A stretch of 64,000 bases of DNA, from assembly GCF_942548115.1 (NCBI RefSeq), contig NZ_OW824151.1, positions 1,302,001 through 1,366,000 of the forward strand, in the 5' to 3' direction. Below, one piece after another: positions 24,805 through 33,913 of this stretch. Both the position numbers and the translations under genes were made by a program. The notes beneath the pieces are model-generated. The model ran no database searches and was not told the origin of the DNA. It saw only the letters and a list, made by a program, of their open reading frames with translations. The DNA is from Aeromicrobium sp. Leaf245. GTDB taxonomy: Bacteria; Actinomycetota; Actinomycetes; Propionibacteriales; Nocardioidaceae. Position 1 is the stretch's first letter; each line of letters starts with the position of its first letter.

Positions 24805-25126
24805 GAGCGCACGTCGACTCGCAGCCACAGCGACGCAGCCGCAAGGCACGACCCACCCGGAGCAGCGCAGCAGCAGGTCGAGGCCCAGCCGGAGCAGCAC
24901 AGCACCACACGAGCCCCCGGCCGACGCAGCGCAGCGCTGCAGCGCGAGGGCCTCGCAGAGTTCATCTGGGCGTTACACGCACACCCGCGTGTCGCCACGC
25001 CCGGGGGCGGGGGCGGACGTACGTTGCGAGGGTGTTGATGCTCGCCCCGGAGCCCAGCCGCCCCACCCCCACCGAGTAGGGAAGGGCCGGCGCAGGGGCG
25101 CGCGGGTTCTTCGCAGGGAGTCAGAC

Positions 25127-26485
25127 ATGACTGTCAAGAAGAGCGTGTCCGCCGCGAACGAGTCGGCCGAGGTCGACGCCGACGTCCGCACCTACGTCCT
25201 CGACACCAGCGTCCTGCTGGCCGACCCCGGTGCGGTCACCCGCTTCCACGAGCACGAGGTCGTCATCCCCGTCGTGGTGATCACCGAGCTCGAGGGCAAG
25301 CGGCACCACCCCGAGCTCGGCTACTTCGCCCGGACGGCCCTGCGCTTCCTCGACGACCTGCGCGTCAAGCACGGCATGCTCGACGTCCCCCTGCCCATCG
25401 GCGACGAGGGCGGCAGCATCCGGGTGGAGCTCAACCACACCAACCCCGAGGCGCTGCCCGCCGGGTTCCGGCTCGGCGACAACGACACCCGCATCCTCGC
25501 CGTGGCGAAGAACCTGGCCGACGAGGGGCGTGACGTCACCCTCGTGTCCAAGGACCTGCCGATGCGCGTCAAGGCGTCGGCCGTCGGGCTGGCGGCCGAG
25601 GAGTACCGCGCCGAGCTGGCCCTGGAGTCCGGGTGGACCGGCATGCGCGAGGTCGAGGTCGACGCCGTCGACCTCGACACGCTCTACGAGGACGGCAGCC
25701 TCGACGTGGCGCTCCTCGACGACGAGACCGTCCGCGACCTGCCCTGCCACACCGGCCTGGTCCTGCTCTCGGACAAGGGCAGCGGACTCGGCCGGGTGAC
25801 GGCGGACAAGCGCGTGCAGCTGATCCGGGGCGACCGCGACGCCTTCGGCCTGCACGGCCGCTCGGCCGAGCAGCGGATCGCGCTCGACCTGCTCCTCGAC
25901 CCCGACATCGGCATCGTCTCGCTCGGTGGCCGCGCCGGCACCGGCAAGTCCGCCCTCGCGATCTGCGCCGGCCTCGAAGCCACGATGGAGCGTCGCCAGC
26001 ACAAGAAGGTCGTCGTCTTCCGTCCGCTCTACGCCGTCGGCGGCCAGGAGCTCGGCTACCTGCCCGGCAGCTCCGACGAGAAGATGGGCCCCTGGGCGCA
26101 GGCGGTCTTCGACACCCTCGGCGCGGTGGCGTCGCCGCACGTCGTCGACGAGATCGTCGATCGCGGCATGCTCGAGGTGCTGCCCCTGACCCACATCCGC
26201 GGACGCTCGCTGCACGACGCGTTCGTGATCGTCGACGAGGCGCAGTCGCTCGAGCGCAACGTGCTGCTCACGGTGCTCTCGCGCATCGGCGCCAACTCCA
26301 AGGTGGTGCTCACCCACGACGTCGCCCAGCGCGACAACCTGCGGGTCGGCCGGCACGACGGCGTGGTGGCCGTCGTCGAGAAGCTCAAGGGGCACCCCCT
26401 GTTCGCGCACATCACGCTCACCCGTTCGGAGCGGTCGCCGGTCGCGGCGCTCGTCACCGAGATGCTGGAGGACGTGGGCGTCTGA
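25127..26485 (+). CDS. phoH2: PIN-PhoH protein (PhoH2-type RNase/RNA helicase)
   Basis: A 452-residue protein with two parts. Residues 20-150 are a PIN nuclease domain: [13 protein letters not shown] (first Asp), [10 protein letters not shown] (Glu), and [12 protein letters not shown] plus [14 protein letters not shown] (the later Asp residues). From about residue 240 a PhoH ATPase follows with GGRAGTGKS (residues 266-274) and VIVDEAQSL (about 369-376), and [11 protein letters not shown] before it. PhoH2 of mycobacteria unwinds and cuts RNA. The frame is open upstream through the repeat island, but ATG 25127 begins normal composition and has a GGGAG SD. Same locus as Rv1095, from memory. Confidence 0.93.
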   Translation: MTVKKSVSAANESAEVDADVRTYVLDTSVLLADPGAVTRFHEHEVVIPVVVITELEGKRHHPELGYFARTALRFLDDLRVKHGMLDVPLPIGDEGGSIRVELNHTNPEALPAGFRLGDNDTRILAVAKNLADEGRDVTLVSKDLPMRVKASAVGLAAEEYRAELALESGWTGMREVEVDAVDLDTLYEDGSLDVALLDDETVRDLPCHTGLVLLSDKGSGLGRVTADKRVQLIRGDRDAFGLHGRSAEQRIALDLLLDPDIGIVSLGGRAGTGKSALAICAGLEATMERRQHKKVVVFRPLYAVGGQELGYLPGSSDEKMGPWAQAVFDTLGAVASPHVVDEIVDRGMLEVLPLTHIRGRSLHDAFVIVDEAQSLERNVLLTVLSRIGANSKVVLTHDVAQRDNLRVGRHDGVVAVVEKLKGHPLFAHITLTRSERSPVAALVTEMLEDVGV

Positions 26486-26522
26486 GCGACGCCGGCCGGG
26501 TCGTCCGACGGCCCGGTCGCGA

Positions 26523-26560
26523 GGGGCGTGCCGCGCGGCGAACACCGTCCGGCACGCCCC
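26523..26560. terminator. Hairpin after phoH2
   Basis: The arms 26523-26533 and 26550-26560 (GGGGCGTGCCG and its complement, 11 bp) enclose a 16-base loop. It lies 38 bases after the phoH2 stop and just ahead of the ABC operon start at 26582, so it separates the two transcription units. Confidence 0.55.
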
Positions 26561-26581
26561 CTGCTGTGGCAGAGTGACCCC

Positions 26582-27811
26582 GTGACGAGGAGGGGAGTGT
26601 CCGCGGCGTTCGTCGCTGCCGTGATGCTGCTCGTCGCCGCCTGCACCGGCCCCGCGGAGGAGCCCGGGCCGACGACGCTGAGCTGGTACGTCGGGCCCGA
26701 ACGCGCCGACGTCGAGTCCCTCGCGGAGTCGTGCTCCGACGCCTCGGGCGGGCGGTACCGCATCGAGGTCGAGCGACTTCCCGACGACGTCGAGGACCGG
26801 CACGCCGAGCTGGTGCGGCGGCTGCTGGCCCGTGACGACTCGATCGACCTGTTCAGCATGGACATGGCCTGGAGTGCCGAGCTGGCCGCCGCGCAGGTGC
26901 TCGCCCCGGTGCCCGAGGACCTCAAGCAGCCCTTCGCCCAGGACGTGGTGCCCGCCGCGCTCGAGGCCACCACGGTCGACGGCCTGCTGGTGGCCGCACC
27001 GTGGACGTTCGACCCGTGGCTGCTGTGGTGGCGGGGCAACGCCGCCGAGCGGGCCGGGCTCGACACGACCAAGCCGATCACGTGGGACGACCTGCTGGCG
27101 GGCGCGGAGCTGAGCGGCCGTCAGGTGCTCGTGGACGACCCCGACGGCGAAGGTCTCGCCGCGTGGCTCAACGCCCTCGTCGTCGGCGCCGGCGGCACGC
27201 TGCTGGAGGGTGAGGGCCGCTCGCCCGACGTCGGACTCGACTCCGCCGCGGGCGAGGAGGCCGCTGGCATCGTCGAGTACCTCGCGGAGGCCCGCCTCGG
27301 CGGAGACCCGACCGCCGAGGCCGGTGCGGGCCTGGCCCGACGCGGCGGGTTCGTCGTGGCGCCCAGCTCGTTCGTCTCCGACCCCGACGTCGCCACCGTG
27401 GCGGGCGACCTGCAGTGGGCGCCGTACCCGCAGGTGGCCGACACCCCCGCGGCCCCCGCCACGGGGGCGGCGCTCGCCGTGCCGCTCTACGCGCCGAGCA
27501 CGTCGCTCTCGTACGAGGCGGTCTCCTGCCTGACGTCGGCCGACTCGCTCGCGGCCCTCATGACCGGCTCCGGGCACAGCGCGGCGCGCGCCACGACCTA
27601 CGACGCGCAGGACGTGGTGGCCGGCTACCCGCTGGCCGACGTCACCCGACCCGCCCTCGAGACGGCGCTGGCGCTGCCCCGGACGCCGTACTGGATGCGG
27701 GTCAGGGCGGCGCTCGAGAAGACCTGGACCCCGTTGTCGGCGGTCGGGTCCTCCACCCCGGACCTCTCGCAGAAGGCCGTGCGGTCCGCCGTCGCGGGAG
27801 GTCTGCCGTGA
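26582..27811 (+). CDS. ABC-type sugar-binding lipoprotein (first gene of ABC operon)
   Basis: A 409-residue extracytoplasmic binding protein. The signal peptide ends in the lipobox LLVAAC, so the lipid-bearing Cys is residue 21. The mature part has the type I (MalE/LpqY-like) pattern: TLSWYVGPERADVESLAESC, IDLFSMDMAWSAELAAAQVLAPV, then AAPWTFDPWLLWWRGN and PITWDDLLAGAE. Carbohydrate is the likely ligand class, with LpqY of the mycobacterial trehalose importer as the nearest named type I can suggest; this is weak. GTG 26582 follows CAGAGT by six bases. Its stop overlaps the next start (GTGA). Confidence 0.82.
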   Translation: MTRRGVSAAFVAAVMLLVAACTGPAEEPGPTTLSWYVGPERADVESLAESCSDASGGRYRIEVERLPDDVEDRHAELVRRLLARDDSIDLFSMDMAWSAELAAAQVLAPVPEDLKQPFAQDVVPAALEATTVDGLLVAAPWTFDPWLLWWRGNAAERAGLDTTKPITWDDLLAGAELSGRQVLVDDPDGEGLAAWLNALVVGAGGTLLEGEGRSPDVGLDSAAGEEAAGIVEYLAEARLGGDPTAEAGAGLARRGGFVVAPSSFVSDPDVATVAGDLQWAPYPQVADTPAAPATGAALAVPLYAPSTSLSYEAVSCLTSADSLAALMTGSGHSAARATTYDAQDVVAGYPLADVTRPALETALALPRTPYWMRVRAALEKTWTPLSAVGSSTPDLSQKAVRSAVAGGLP

Positions 27812-28821
27812 GCACCGACCGTCCCGGCCCCGACGCCGAGCAGCCCGTCGACACCGACCCCCGCACCGCCGCCGACGATGCGGTCGGTGACGTGGTGCAG
27901 GACGACGCGGACGAGCCCGAGGGCCACGACCTCGAGCCGATCGGAGCACCGCCCAGTCGCCGTCGCCGTCGTCGACGTCAGGGCGCCGTGCCGCCCGGCC
28001 GTCGACGCTCGGGCTGGCCGATGCTCGCGCCGTCGCTCGTGGTGCTGCTGGGCCTGACGCTGTGGCCGCTGGGACTCGCGGTCTGGTCGTCGTTGCGGCG
28101 CTCCTCCCTGACGGTCCGGGACGACACGTTCGTGGGGCTCGACAACCTGACCGGACTCCTCGGCGACCGCCAGTGGTGGGTCGCCGTCTCGGTCACCCTG
28201 CTGCTCGTGGCGTCCGCCGTCCTGCTGCAGCTGCTGCTCGGCTCGATCGTCGCCGCCGCCGTCCGACGGCTCGCCGTCCCGGCTGCGGTCGTGGCCGTCC
28301 TCCTGCTCGTCCCGTTCGCGGTGCTGCCGGTGCTCTCGGCGACGATCTGGCGTGACGCGCTGACCACCGGTGTCGGACCGGCCTGGTTCGGCTACGACGG
28401 CGGCGCCACCGCGGCGTCGGCGCTGGCCGTCGTGGGCTCGGAGGTGTGGCGGGGGACCGGCATCACGGCGCTCATCCTGCTGGTCGGCCTCTCGCGCGTC
28501 GACCGCGTGCTGCTCGACTCCGCGATCGCCGACGGAGCGACGTGGTGGCAGCGGCTGCGTCGGGTCACCTGGCCCGCGGCCGGTCCTGCCGTGGCCGTCG
28601 CCGTGCTCTACCGCTCGCTCGACGCCCTGCGCGCCCTCGAGGGCCCGCTGCTGGCCGACCCGAGGGACGGGCTGCGTACCGTGCCCGTGCTGTTGTGGGA
28701 CACCACGTTCGGGGCGTTCGAGGTCGGGCTCGCATCGGCCGTCGCCGTCCTGCTCCTGCTGCTCGCCGCTCTCGTGGCCGGCGCCCTCGTCGCCGTCCTC
28801 CGGCCCGGGAGGAACGCATGA
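27808..28821 (+). CDS. ABC-type sugar permease 1 with charged N-terminal extension
   Basis: A 337-residue permease of the MalF/SugA class. The first 75 residues are a cytoplasmic tail, first Asp/Glu rich and then strongly basic (RRRRRRRQG), which is not usual for the family. Six membrane segments follow from about residue 76 (WPMLAPSLVVLLGLTLWPLGLAVWSS). The EAA loop that docks on the ATPase is recognisable as DSAIADGATWWQRLRRVTWP near residue 232, with the ADGA core kept. GTG 27808 overlaps the lipoprotein stop by four bases, and its own stop overlaps the next ATG. Confidence 0.85.
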   Translation: MSTDRPGPDAEQPVDTDPRTAADDAVGDVVQDDADEPEGHDLEPIGAPPSRRRRRRRQGAVPPGRRRSGWPMLAPSLVVLLGLTLWPLGLAVWSSLRRSSLTVRDDTFVGLDNLTGLLGDRQWWVAVSVTLLLVASAVLLQLLLGSIVAAAVRRLAVPAAVVAVLLLVPFAVLPVLSATIWRDALTTGVGPAWFGYDGGATAASALAVVGSEVWRGTGITALILLVGLSRVDRVLLDSAIADGATWWQRLRRVTWPAAGPAVAVAVLYRSLDALRALEGPLLADPRDGLRTVPVLLWDTTFGAFEVGLASAVAVLLLLLAALVAGALVAVLRPGRNA

Positions 28822-29786
28822 GACCCACCGTCCGCTCACGCCTCTGGGCCGCCGGCACCGCCTTCGTGGCCGGCTTCGTCATCGCCAACGTCGGGATCCT
28901 GCTCATCACCGGGGCGGACCGCTGGCTGTGGCTCGCCACCGCCGTGGTGCTGATGATCACCGGCGCCGTCGGCGTGCTCGTGGCCGACACCGGACGGCGA
29001 CTCTCGCTCTGGGCGGTCCTCGGCTTCGAGCTGTTCGTCGTGGCCACCCTTGCGCCGCTGTGGTGGACGTTCGCCGTCGCGCTCACCCCCGCCGACACGA
29101 CGGCCGACTCGCTCCTGCCGGCCGACCCCCGGTGGTCGGTGTTCGGCGACGTGCTGGGGGCCGGGGTCCTGCGTGACGCCGCGCTCACCAGCGTCGCCGC
29201 CGCCACCGTCGCCACCGCGGTGGCCATGCTGCTCGCCGTCCCGGCCGCCTACGCCCTCACCCGACGTCGGGTGCGGGGAGGTCGGGTCGTGGTGGTCTCC
29301 TTCGTGGCCGTGCTGCTTGCGCCGCTGGTCGCCCTCGCCGGACCGTGGTCCGTGACGGCGGCCGACCTGGGTGTGCTCGGCTCGCGCTGGAGCGTGGCGC
29401 CCGTCCTGCTGCTCGTGGCGCTGCCGCTGGCGGTCTGGCTGAGCATCCCCGTGCTGCGCGACGCGCCGTGGTCGCTGCGCGACTCGATCCGCAGCGACGG
29501 CGCCACCCGGCGCCAGGAGCTGCGTGCCTTCGTGGTGCCCGTGCTGGCGCCCGACCTGCTCGTCGTCGCGGCCCTCGTGTGGGTGGTCGCTGCGCAGGAC
29601 GCCGTCCTGGGCGCGGCGCTCGGGCCCACCGACGACTCCCGCACGTTGCCGGCGACACTGCTGCTCGGCTCGGTCGAGCCGTCCCAGGCTGCCGCCATCG
29701 GGCTGCTGTGGCTGCTGCCCGTGCTCGCCCTCGTCGCGATCGCACCCCGTCGCGTCCGTCGCCTAATCGGAAGGGACCACCGATGA
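28818..29786 (+). CDS. ABC-type sugar permease 2
   Basis: A 322-residue permease of the MalG/SugB class. It has two extra hydrophobic segments at the N-terminus (FVAGFVIANVGILLITGADRWLWLATAVVLMITGAVGVLV) before the usual core beginning LWAVLGFELFVVATLAPLWW. The EAA loop is degenerate: IRSDGATRRQELRAFVVPVLAPD near residue 236 keeps DGA but loses the usual EAA and hydrophobic anchor. This may go with the altered ATPase of this operon. The start has SD GGAGGAA and overlaps the preceding stop (ATGA). Confidence 0.82.
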   Translation: MRPTVRSRLWAAGTAFVAGFVIANVGILLITGADRWLWLATAVVLMITGAVGVLVADTGRRLSLWAVLGFELFVVATLAPLWWTFAVALTPADTTADSLLPADPRWSVFGDVLGAGVLRDAALTSVAAATVATAVAMLLAVPAAYALTRRRVRGGRVVVVSFVAVLLAPLVALAGPWSVTAADLGVLGSRWSVAPVLLLVALPLAVWLSIPVLRDAPWSLRDSIRSDGATRRQELRAFVVPVLAPDLLVVAALVWVVAAQDAVLGAALGPTDDSRTLPATLLLGSVEPSQAAAIGLLWLLPVLALVAIAPRRVRRLIGRDHR

Positions 29787-31000
29787 CCTCCATGGAGCTG
29801 CGAGGCGTCCACCTGGACGCCCCCGACGGGACGACCGTGCTCGACGGGCTCGACCTCGTCGTCCCCGAGGGCAGCACGACGGTGCTGTGCGGACCGGCCG
29901 GTGCCGGCAAGTCGGCCGTCCTGCGGGTCCTGGTGGGCCTGGAGGAGCACACGGAGGGCGACGTGCTCCTCGACGACATCGTCGTCAACGCGGTCGGCCC
30001 CCGGGCCCGCGACCTCGCCCTGGTGCTGCAGGACTACGTGCTGCACCCCCACCTCGACGTGCACGACAACCTGGCCTTCGCGACCCGTCTGCGCCGCGGT
30101 CACGACAAGGTCGAGCTGGCCGAGCGGATCGACGAGGTGGCGGCCTTCCTGGCGCTGGACTCCATGCTCGACGCGAAGCCGGCCGACCTGGAGCCGGCCC
30201 AGCGCCAGCGGGTGGCGATCGGCCGGGCGCTCGTGCGCGACGCCCTCGGCTACCTGTTCGACGACCCGTTCAGCGCCCAGGCCGACCGCGTGCGCACGCA
30301 CGTGCGGTCGGTGACCACCCAGTGGCAGCGCGACGAGCAGCGCACGTCGCTGTTCACCACCTCGCGCGCCGACGAGGCCCTCACCATGGCCGACCGCGTG
30401 GCCGTCATGCACCGCGGCACCGTCCACCAGACCGGCACGCCCGACGAGGTCTACGCCGATCCCGACGACCTCTTCGTGGCCGCGTTCCTCGGCCAGCCGC
30501 CCATGAACCTGCTGCCGGCCACGGTCGGCGACACGCACGTGGAGACGCCCGTGGCCTCCGTGCCGCTCGACGACGCCCTGCGGGCCGCGATCGGCGAGCG
30601 CGCCACCGTCATCGTCGGCATCCGACCCGAGCACTGCCAGGAGCCCTCGACCGATCCTGCCCCCGCTGCGGCGTCGGCGGGCGAGCCCCTCACGGCCGGC
30701 GCCATCGCCGCGCAGGCCGAGGCGGGTCGACAGGTGACGGTGGCCGGTCGCGTCGACGACGCGGAGTGGCGCGGCGGCACCCAGCTCGTGTACGTGGGCT
30801 ACGACCTCGACGAGGAGGTCGAGGTGATGCTCGAGGAGATCGAGGACCGGCTCGACTTCGACCTGTTCCAGAACTTCTTCGTGGCCGAGCTGCCCTCGAC
30901 CGACCGCCGTTCCGCCGGCCAGGACGTGCGGTTCGTGGTGCCGCGCGAGCGCGTGCTGCTGTTCGACGTCGAGACCGGCGCCCGGCTCCGTACGTCGTGA
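29783..31000 (+). CDS. Degenerate MalK/SugC-type ABC ATPase
   Basis: A 405-residue ATPase of the MalK type (N-terminal nucleotide domain, C-terminal beta-rich regulatory domain from about 240). Kept: Walker A GPAGAGKS (37-44) and Q-loop Gln83. Changed: the signature LSGGQ is LEPAQ (136-140); Walker B YLFDD has Asp161 where the catalytic Glu should be; the D-loop SNLD is SAQA (164-167); the switch His is Ser194 (TTSR instead of VTHD). RQRVAIGRALVRDA is normal in between. The loss is coherent, not a frameshift. It may bind but hardly hydrolyse ATP, work with a shared ATPase, or regulate. ATG 29783 overlaps the permease stop. Confidence 0.85.
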   Translation: MTSMELRGVHLDAPDGTTVLDGLDLVVPEGSTTVLCGPAGAGKSAVLRVLVGLEEHTEGDVLLDDIVVNAVGPRARDLALVLQDYVLHPHLDVHDNLAFATRLRRGHDKVELAERIDEVAAFLALDSMLDAKPADLEPAQRQRVAIGRALVRDALGYLFDDPFSAQADRVRTHVRSVTTQWQRDEQRTSLFTTSRADEALTMADRVAVMHRGTVHQTGTPDEVYADPDDLFVAAFLGQPPMNLLPATVGDTHVETPVASVPLDDALRAAIGERATVIVGIRPEHCQEPSTDPAPAAASAGEPLTAGAIAAQAEAGRQVTVAGRVDDAEWRGGTQLVYVGYDLDEEVEVMLEEIEDRLDFDLFQNFFVAELPSTDRRSAGQDVRFVVPRERVLLFDVETGARLRTS

Positions 31001-32424
31001 CCGACCACGACGTCAACCGTCGGGAGCCGGCGCTCGACGGACCGGAGGCCTCGGCGGCGCCGGGGGGTGGGGGTGCCTCGGTGCGTGGCCTGTCGCCGGG
31101 CGGCTGGGTGCTGCCCGTCCTGTGGGCCCTCGGGTGCACCGCGGCCTACGCTGCCCTCTCCCTGCTGCGGTTCCGCCGGTTCGAGCCGACGTCGTGGGAC
31201 AACGCGATCTTCGAGCAGGCGGTGCGGGGCTACGCCGGCCTGGGCTGGCCGATCGTCGACATCAAGGGGCCGGGCTTCAACGTCCTGGGCGACCACTTCT
31301 CGCCGATCACCGCGCTGCTGGCGCCCTTCTACGCCGTGTTCCCGTCGGCGCAGACGCTGCTCGTGGGGCAGGCGCTGCTGCTCGGCGTCTCGGTGCTGGT
31401 GGTCGGCAGGCTGGCGTCGCGCCACGTCGGGCCGTGGGCGGCAGGGGCCCTCACCGTGGCCTACGGGCTGTCCTTCGGCGTGTCCGCGGCGGTCAGGTCG
31501 GACTTCCACGAGGTCGCGTTCGGGGCTCCGCTCCTGGCGCTCGCGGGAGCCGCCTACGTGGACCGTCGGTGGCGGGCCGTGGTCGGGTGGTCGCTGCCGC
31601 TCCTGCTCGTCAAGGAGGACATGGGGGCCACCGTCCTCATGATCGGCCTCGTGCTGATGCTGGCGGGGGAGCGCCGCCGAGGCACGCTCCTCGCGGCCGT
31701 CGGCGTGGTGGGTGCGGCCCTCGTGGTGCTCGTGGTGCTGCCGTCGGTGAACCCCGGCGGCGTGTACGACTACGCGTCCAGCGTCGGCGGCGACCGTGGC
31801 GTGCTCGCCACGCTGCTCGACGAGCCGGGCAGGAAGGCCTGGACCGTGGTGCTCACGCTCGCGGTCACCGGCTTCGCGGCGCTCGGGTCGCCGTGGGTGC
31901 TGCTGGTGCTGCCCACGTTCGCGTGGCGCTTCGTCGGCGACAACCCGTTCTACTGGGGCACCGACTGGCACTACTCGCTGCTGCTCATGACCATCGTCGT
32001 CGTCGCGGCGATCGACACCATGCGTCGGATCCCCGTCACGCGTTGGCTCGCCCTGCCGGCCCTCGCGTTCACGGCGGTGATGCTGCCGTCGACGGCCCTG
32101 TGGGCGCTCACCGAGCCGCAGACCTACGAGGTCCCGCCTCGGGCCGAGGTGGCCCAGCGGGTCGTCGACCTGGTGCCCGACGGCGCCTCGGTGGTGACCG
32201 ACATCGGTCTCATCACCCACCTCGCGACCGACCGCGACGTGTACTGGCTGGGCACGGTCGGGAACGGCCCGATGCCCGCCGGCGACCCGCAGTACGTGCT
32301 GCTCGACCAGCTGGCCGGCGTCGGCTCGCCGCCGGACGCCCGCACCTACGCCGAGGAGACCTTCGGCGGCTCCTGGGTCACCGTCTGGGACGCCGACGGC
32401 TACCAGCTGGCCCGACGCGACTGA
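30997..32424 (+). CDS. DUF2079 polytopic membrane protein, last gene of ABC operon
   Basis: A 475-residue membrane protein. The family opening is present: FRRFEPTSWDNAIFEQAVRGYAGLG (about residue 60), then VLGDHFSPITALLAPFYAVFPSAQTLLVGQALLL, followed by about ten hydrophobic segments and an outside C-terminal domain of 100 residues. DUF2079 proteins look like GT-C glycosyltransferases (lipid-sugar dependent), with Asp/His in the first loop, but no activity is established. GTG 30997 overlaps the ATPase stop (GTGA), so it is clearly part of the operon. Its presence hints that the system handles a surface glycan or lipid-linked sugar. Confidence 0.85.
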   Translation: MTDHDVNRREPALDGPEASAAPGGGGASVRGLSPGGWVLPVLWALGCTAAYAALSLLRFRRFEPTSWDNAIFEQAVRGYAGLGWPIVDIKGPGFNVLGDHFSPITALLAPFYAVFPSAQTLLVGQALLLGVSVLVVGRLASRHVGPWAAGALTVAYGLSFGVSAAVRSDFHEVAFGAPLLALAGAAYVDRRWRAVVGWSLPLLLVKEDMGATVLMIGLVLMLAGERRRGTLLAAVGVVGAALVVLVVLPSVNPGGVYDYASSVGGDRGVLATLLDEPGRKAWTVVLTLAVTGFAALGSPWVLLVLPTFAWRFVGDNPFYWGTDWHYSLLLMTIVVVAAIDTMRRIPVTRWLALPALAFTAVMLPSTALWALTEPQTYEVPPRAEVAQRVVDLVPDGASVVTDIGLITHLATDRDVYWLGTVGNGPMPAGDPQYVLLDQLAGVGSPPDARTYAEETFGGSWVTVWDADGYQLARRD

Positions 32425-32484
32425 CCTGCAGTCGCTCGACGCCGAGAAGACGTGGGCTCACTGGACGACCCGAGATGACCGCCG

Positions 32485-33882
32485 TCAGGGGTGGGTCATG
32501 CTCATGACGTCGAGGGCGGCGTCGAGGTCGGCCTCGGAGAGGTCGCCACGCTCGACGTAGCCCTCCTCCAGCACGACCTCGCGGATCGTCTTGCGCTCCT
32601 TGACCGCCTTCTTGGCCACGGCCGCAGCGTTCTCGTAGCCGATGTGGCGGTTGAGGGGCGTGACCACCGAGGGGCTCGACTCGGCGAGCTCGAGGCACCG
32701 CTCGACGTTGGCCGTGATGCCGTCGACGCAGCGGTCGGCAAGGACGTGCGAGGTGTTGCCCAGCAGCCGGATCGACTCCAGGACGTTGCGGCCGATGACC
32801 GGCAGCTGCACGTTCAGCTCGAACGACCCCGACGCGCCCGCGTACGTGATCGTCGCGTCGTTGCCGATGACCTGCGCGCACACCATGAGCGTGGCCTCGG
32901 GCAGCACCGGGTTGACCTTGCCGGGCATGATGCTCGACCCGGGCTGCAGGTCCGGCAGGTTGATCTCGCCGAGACCCGTGCGGGGTCCGGAGCCCATCCA
33001 GCGCAGGTCGTTGCAGATCTTGGTGAGGCTGACGGCGACGGTGCGCAGCGCCCCGGACAGCTCGACGATCCCGTCGCGGGCGCCCTGGGCCTCGAAGTGG
33101 TCGGTGGCCTCGGTGATCGGCAGGCCCGTGTCGGCCGCGAGCAGCTCGATGACCCGCTGCGGGAACCCGACCGGGGTGTTGATGCCCGTGCCGACGGCGG
33201 TGCCGCCCAGAGGGACCTCGGCGGCCGACGGCAGGGCGCGCTCGATGCGGGCGATGCCCTTGCGCACCTGGGCCGCGTACCCGGCGAACTCCTGGCCGAG
33301 GGTCACGGGGGTGGCGTCCATCAGGTGCGTGCGGCCGGACTTCACGACCTCGGCGAACTCGTCGGCCTTGCGCTCCAGGGCCTGTGCGAGGTGGTCGAGG
33401 TCGGGCAGCAGCTCGCTGACCGTGGAGGCCGTGGCCGCCACGTGGATCGACGTCGGGAACACGTCGTTGCTCGACTGCGACGCGTTGACGTGGTCGTTCG
33501 GGTGCACGTCCTTGCCGAGCAAGCGCGTGGCGAGGGTGGCGATGACCTCGTTGGTGTTCATGTTGCTCGACGTGCCCGACCCGGTCTGGAACACGTCGAT
33601 CGGGAACTGGGTGTCGTGGGCGCCCGTGGCGACCTCGGCCGCGGCGGCGACGATCGCCTCGGCGACGTCGGCGTCGAGGATGCCCAGCTCGGCGTTGGCC
33701 TTCGCGCAGGCGCCCTTGATCTGGGCCAGGGCCTTGATCTGGGCCGGCTCGATCGGGGTGCCGGAGATCGGGAAGTTCTCGACGGCGCGCTGGGTCTGCG
33801 CACGCCAGAGGGCGTCGGCGGGCACCTTCACCTCGCCCATGGTGTCGTGCTCGATGCGCCAGGTCGTGTCGGTCTCGGTCAT
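32485..33882 (-). CDS. fumC: Fumarate hydratase class II (FumC)
   Basis: A 465-residue oxygen-stable fumarase that interconverts fumarate and malate in the TCA cycle. The family signature [12 protein letters not shown] is near residue 315, [11 protein letters not shown] near 137, and [13 protein letters not shown] near 105. The N-terminus [29 protein letters not shown] is typical. The start ATG 33882 follows TAGCGT by six bases, so it has its own leaderless promoter even though it stands only 31 bases behind the class I fumarase gene. Conserved locus next to phoH2 and glpX. Confidence 0.97.
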   Translation of the reverse strand: MTETDTTWRIEHDTMGEVKVPADALWRAQTQRAVENFPISGTPIEPAQIKALAQIKGACAKANAELGILDADVAEAIVAAAAEVATGAHDTQFPIDVFQTGSGTSSNMNTNEVIATLATRLLGKDVHPNDHVNASQSSNDVFPTSIHVAATASTVSELLPDLDHLAQALERKADEFAEVVKSGRTHLMDATPVTLGQEFAGYAAQVRKGIARIERALPSAAEVPLGGTAVGTGINTPVGFPQRVIELLAADTGLPITEATDHFEAQGARDGIVELSGALRTVAVSLTKICNDLRWMGSGPRTGLGEINLPDLQPGSSIMPGKVNPVLPEATLMVCAQVIGNDATITYAGASGSFELNVQLPVIGRNVLESIRLLGNTSHVLADRCVDGITANVERCLELAESSPSVVTPLNRHIGYENAAAVAKKAVKERKTIREVVLEEGYVERGDLSEADLDAALDVMSMTHP

Positions 33883-33913
33883 GCGACCACGCTAGCGCGG
33901 GCCCGTCGGACGG

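Noticed and set aside
24275-25126. Open frame in front of phoH2 that could extend the protein by 284 residues.
   Set aside because: The stretch consists of repeat islands, its translation is low-complexity Arg/Ser/Pro, and PhoH2 proteins begin close to the PIN domain.
29887-30996. Plus-strand open frame continuous with the DUF2079 gene over the ATPase gene.
   Set aside because: The ATPase frame has clear ABC features; the alternative is an Arg-rich shadow. The DUF2079 start is fixed by the GTGA overlap at 30997.
29783-31000. Sequencing error or frameshift as the reason for missing ABC motifs.
   Set aside because: The frame is continuous, the sequence around each altered motif is otherwise normal (RQRVAIGRAL, TMADRVAVMHRG), and changes are separate substitutions, not a shifted stretch.
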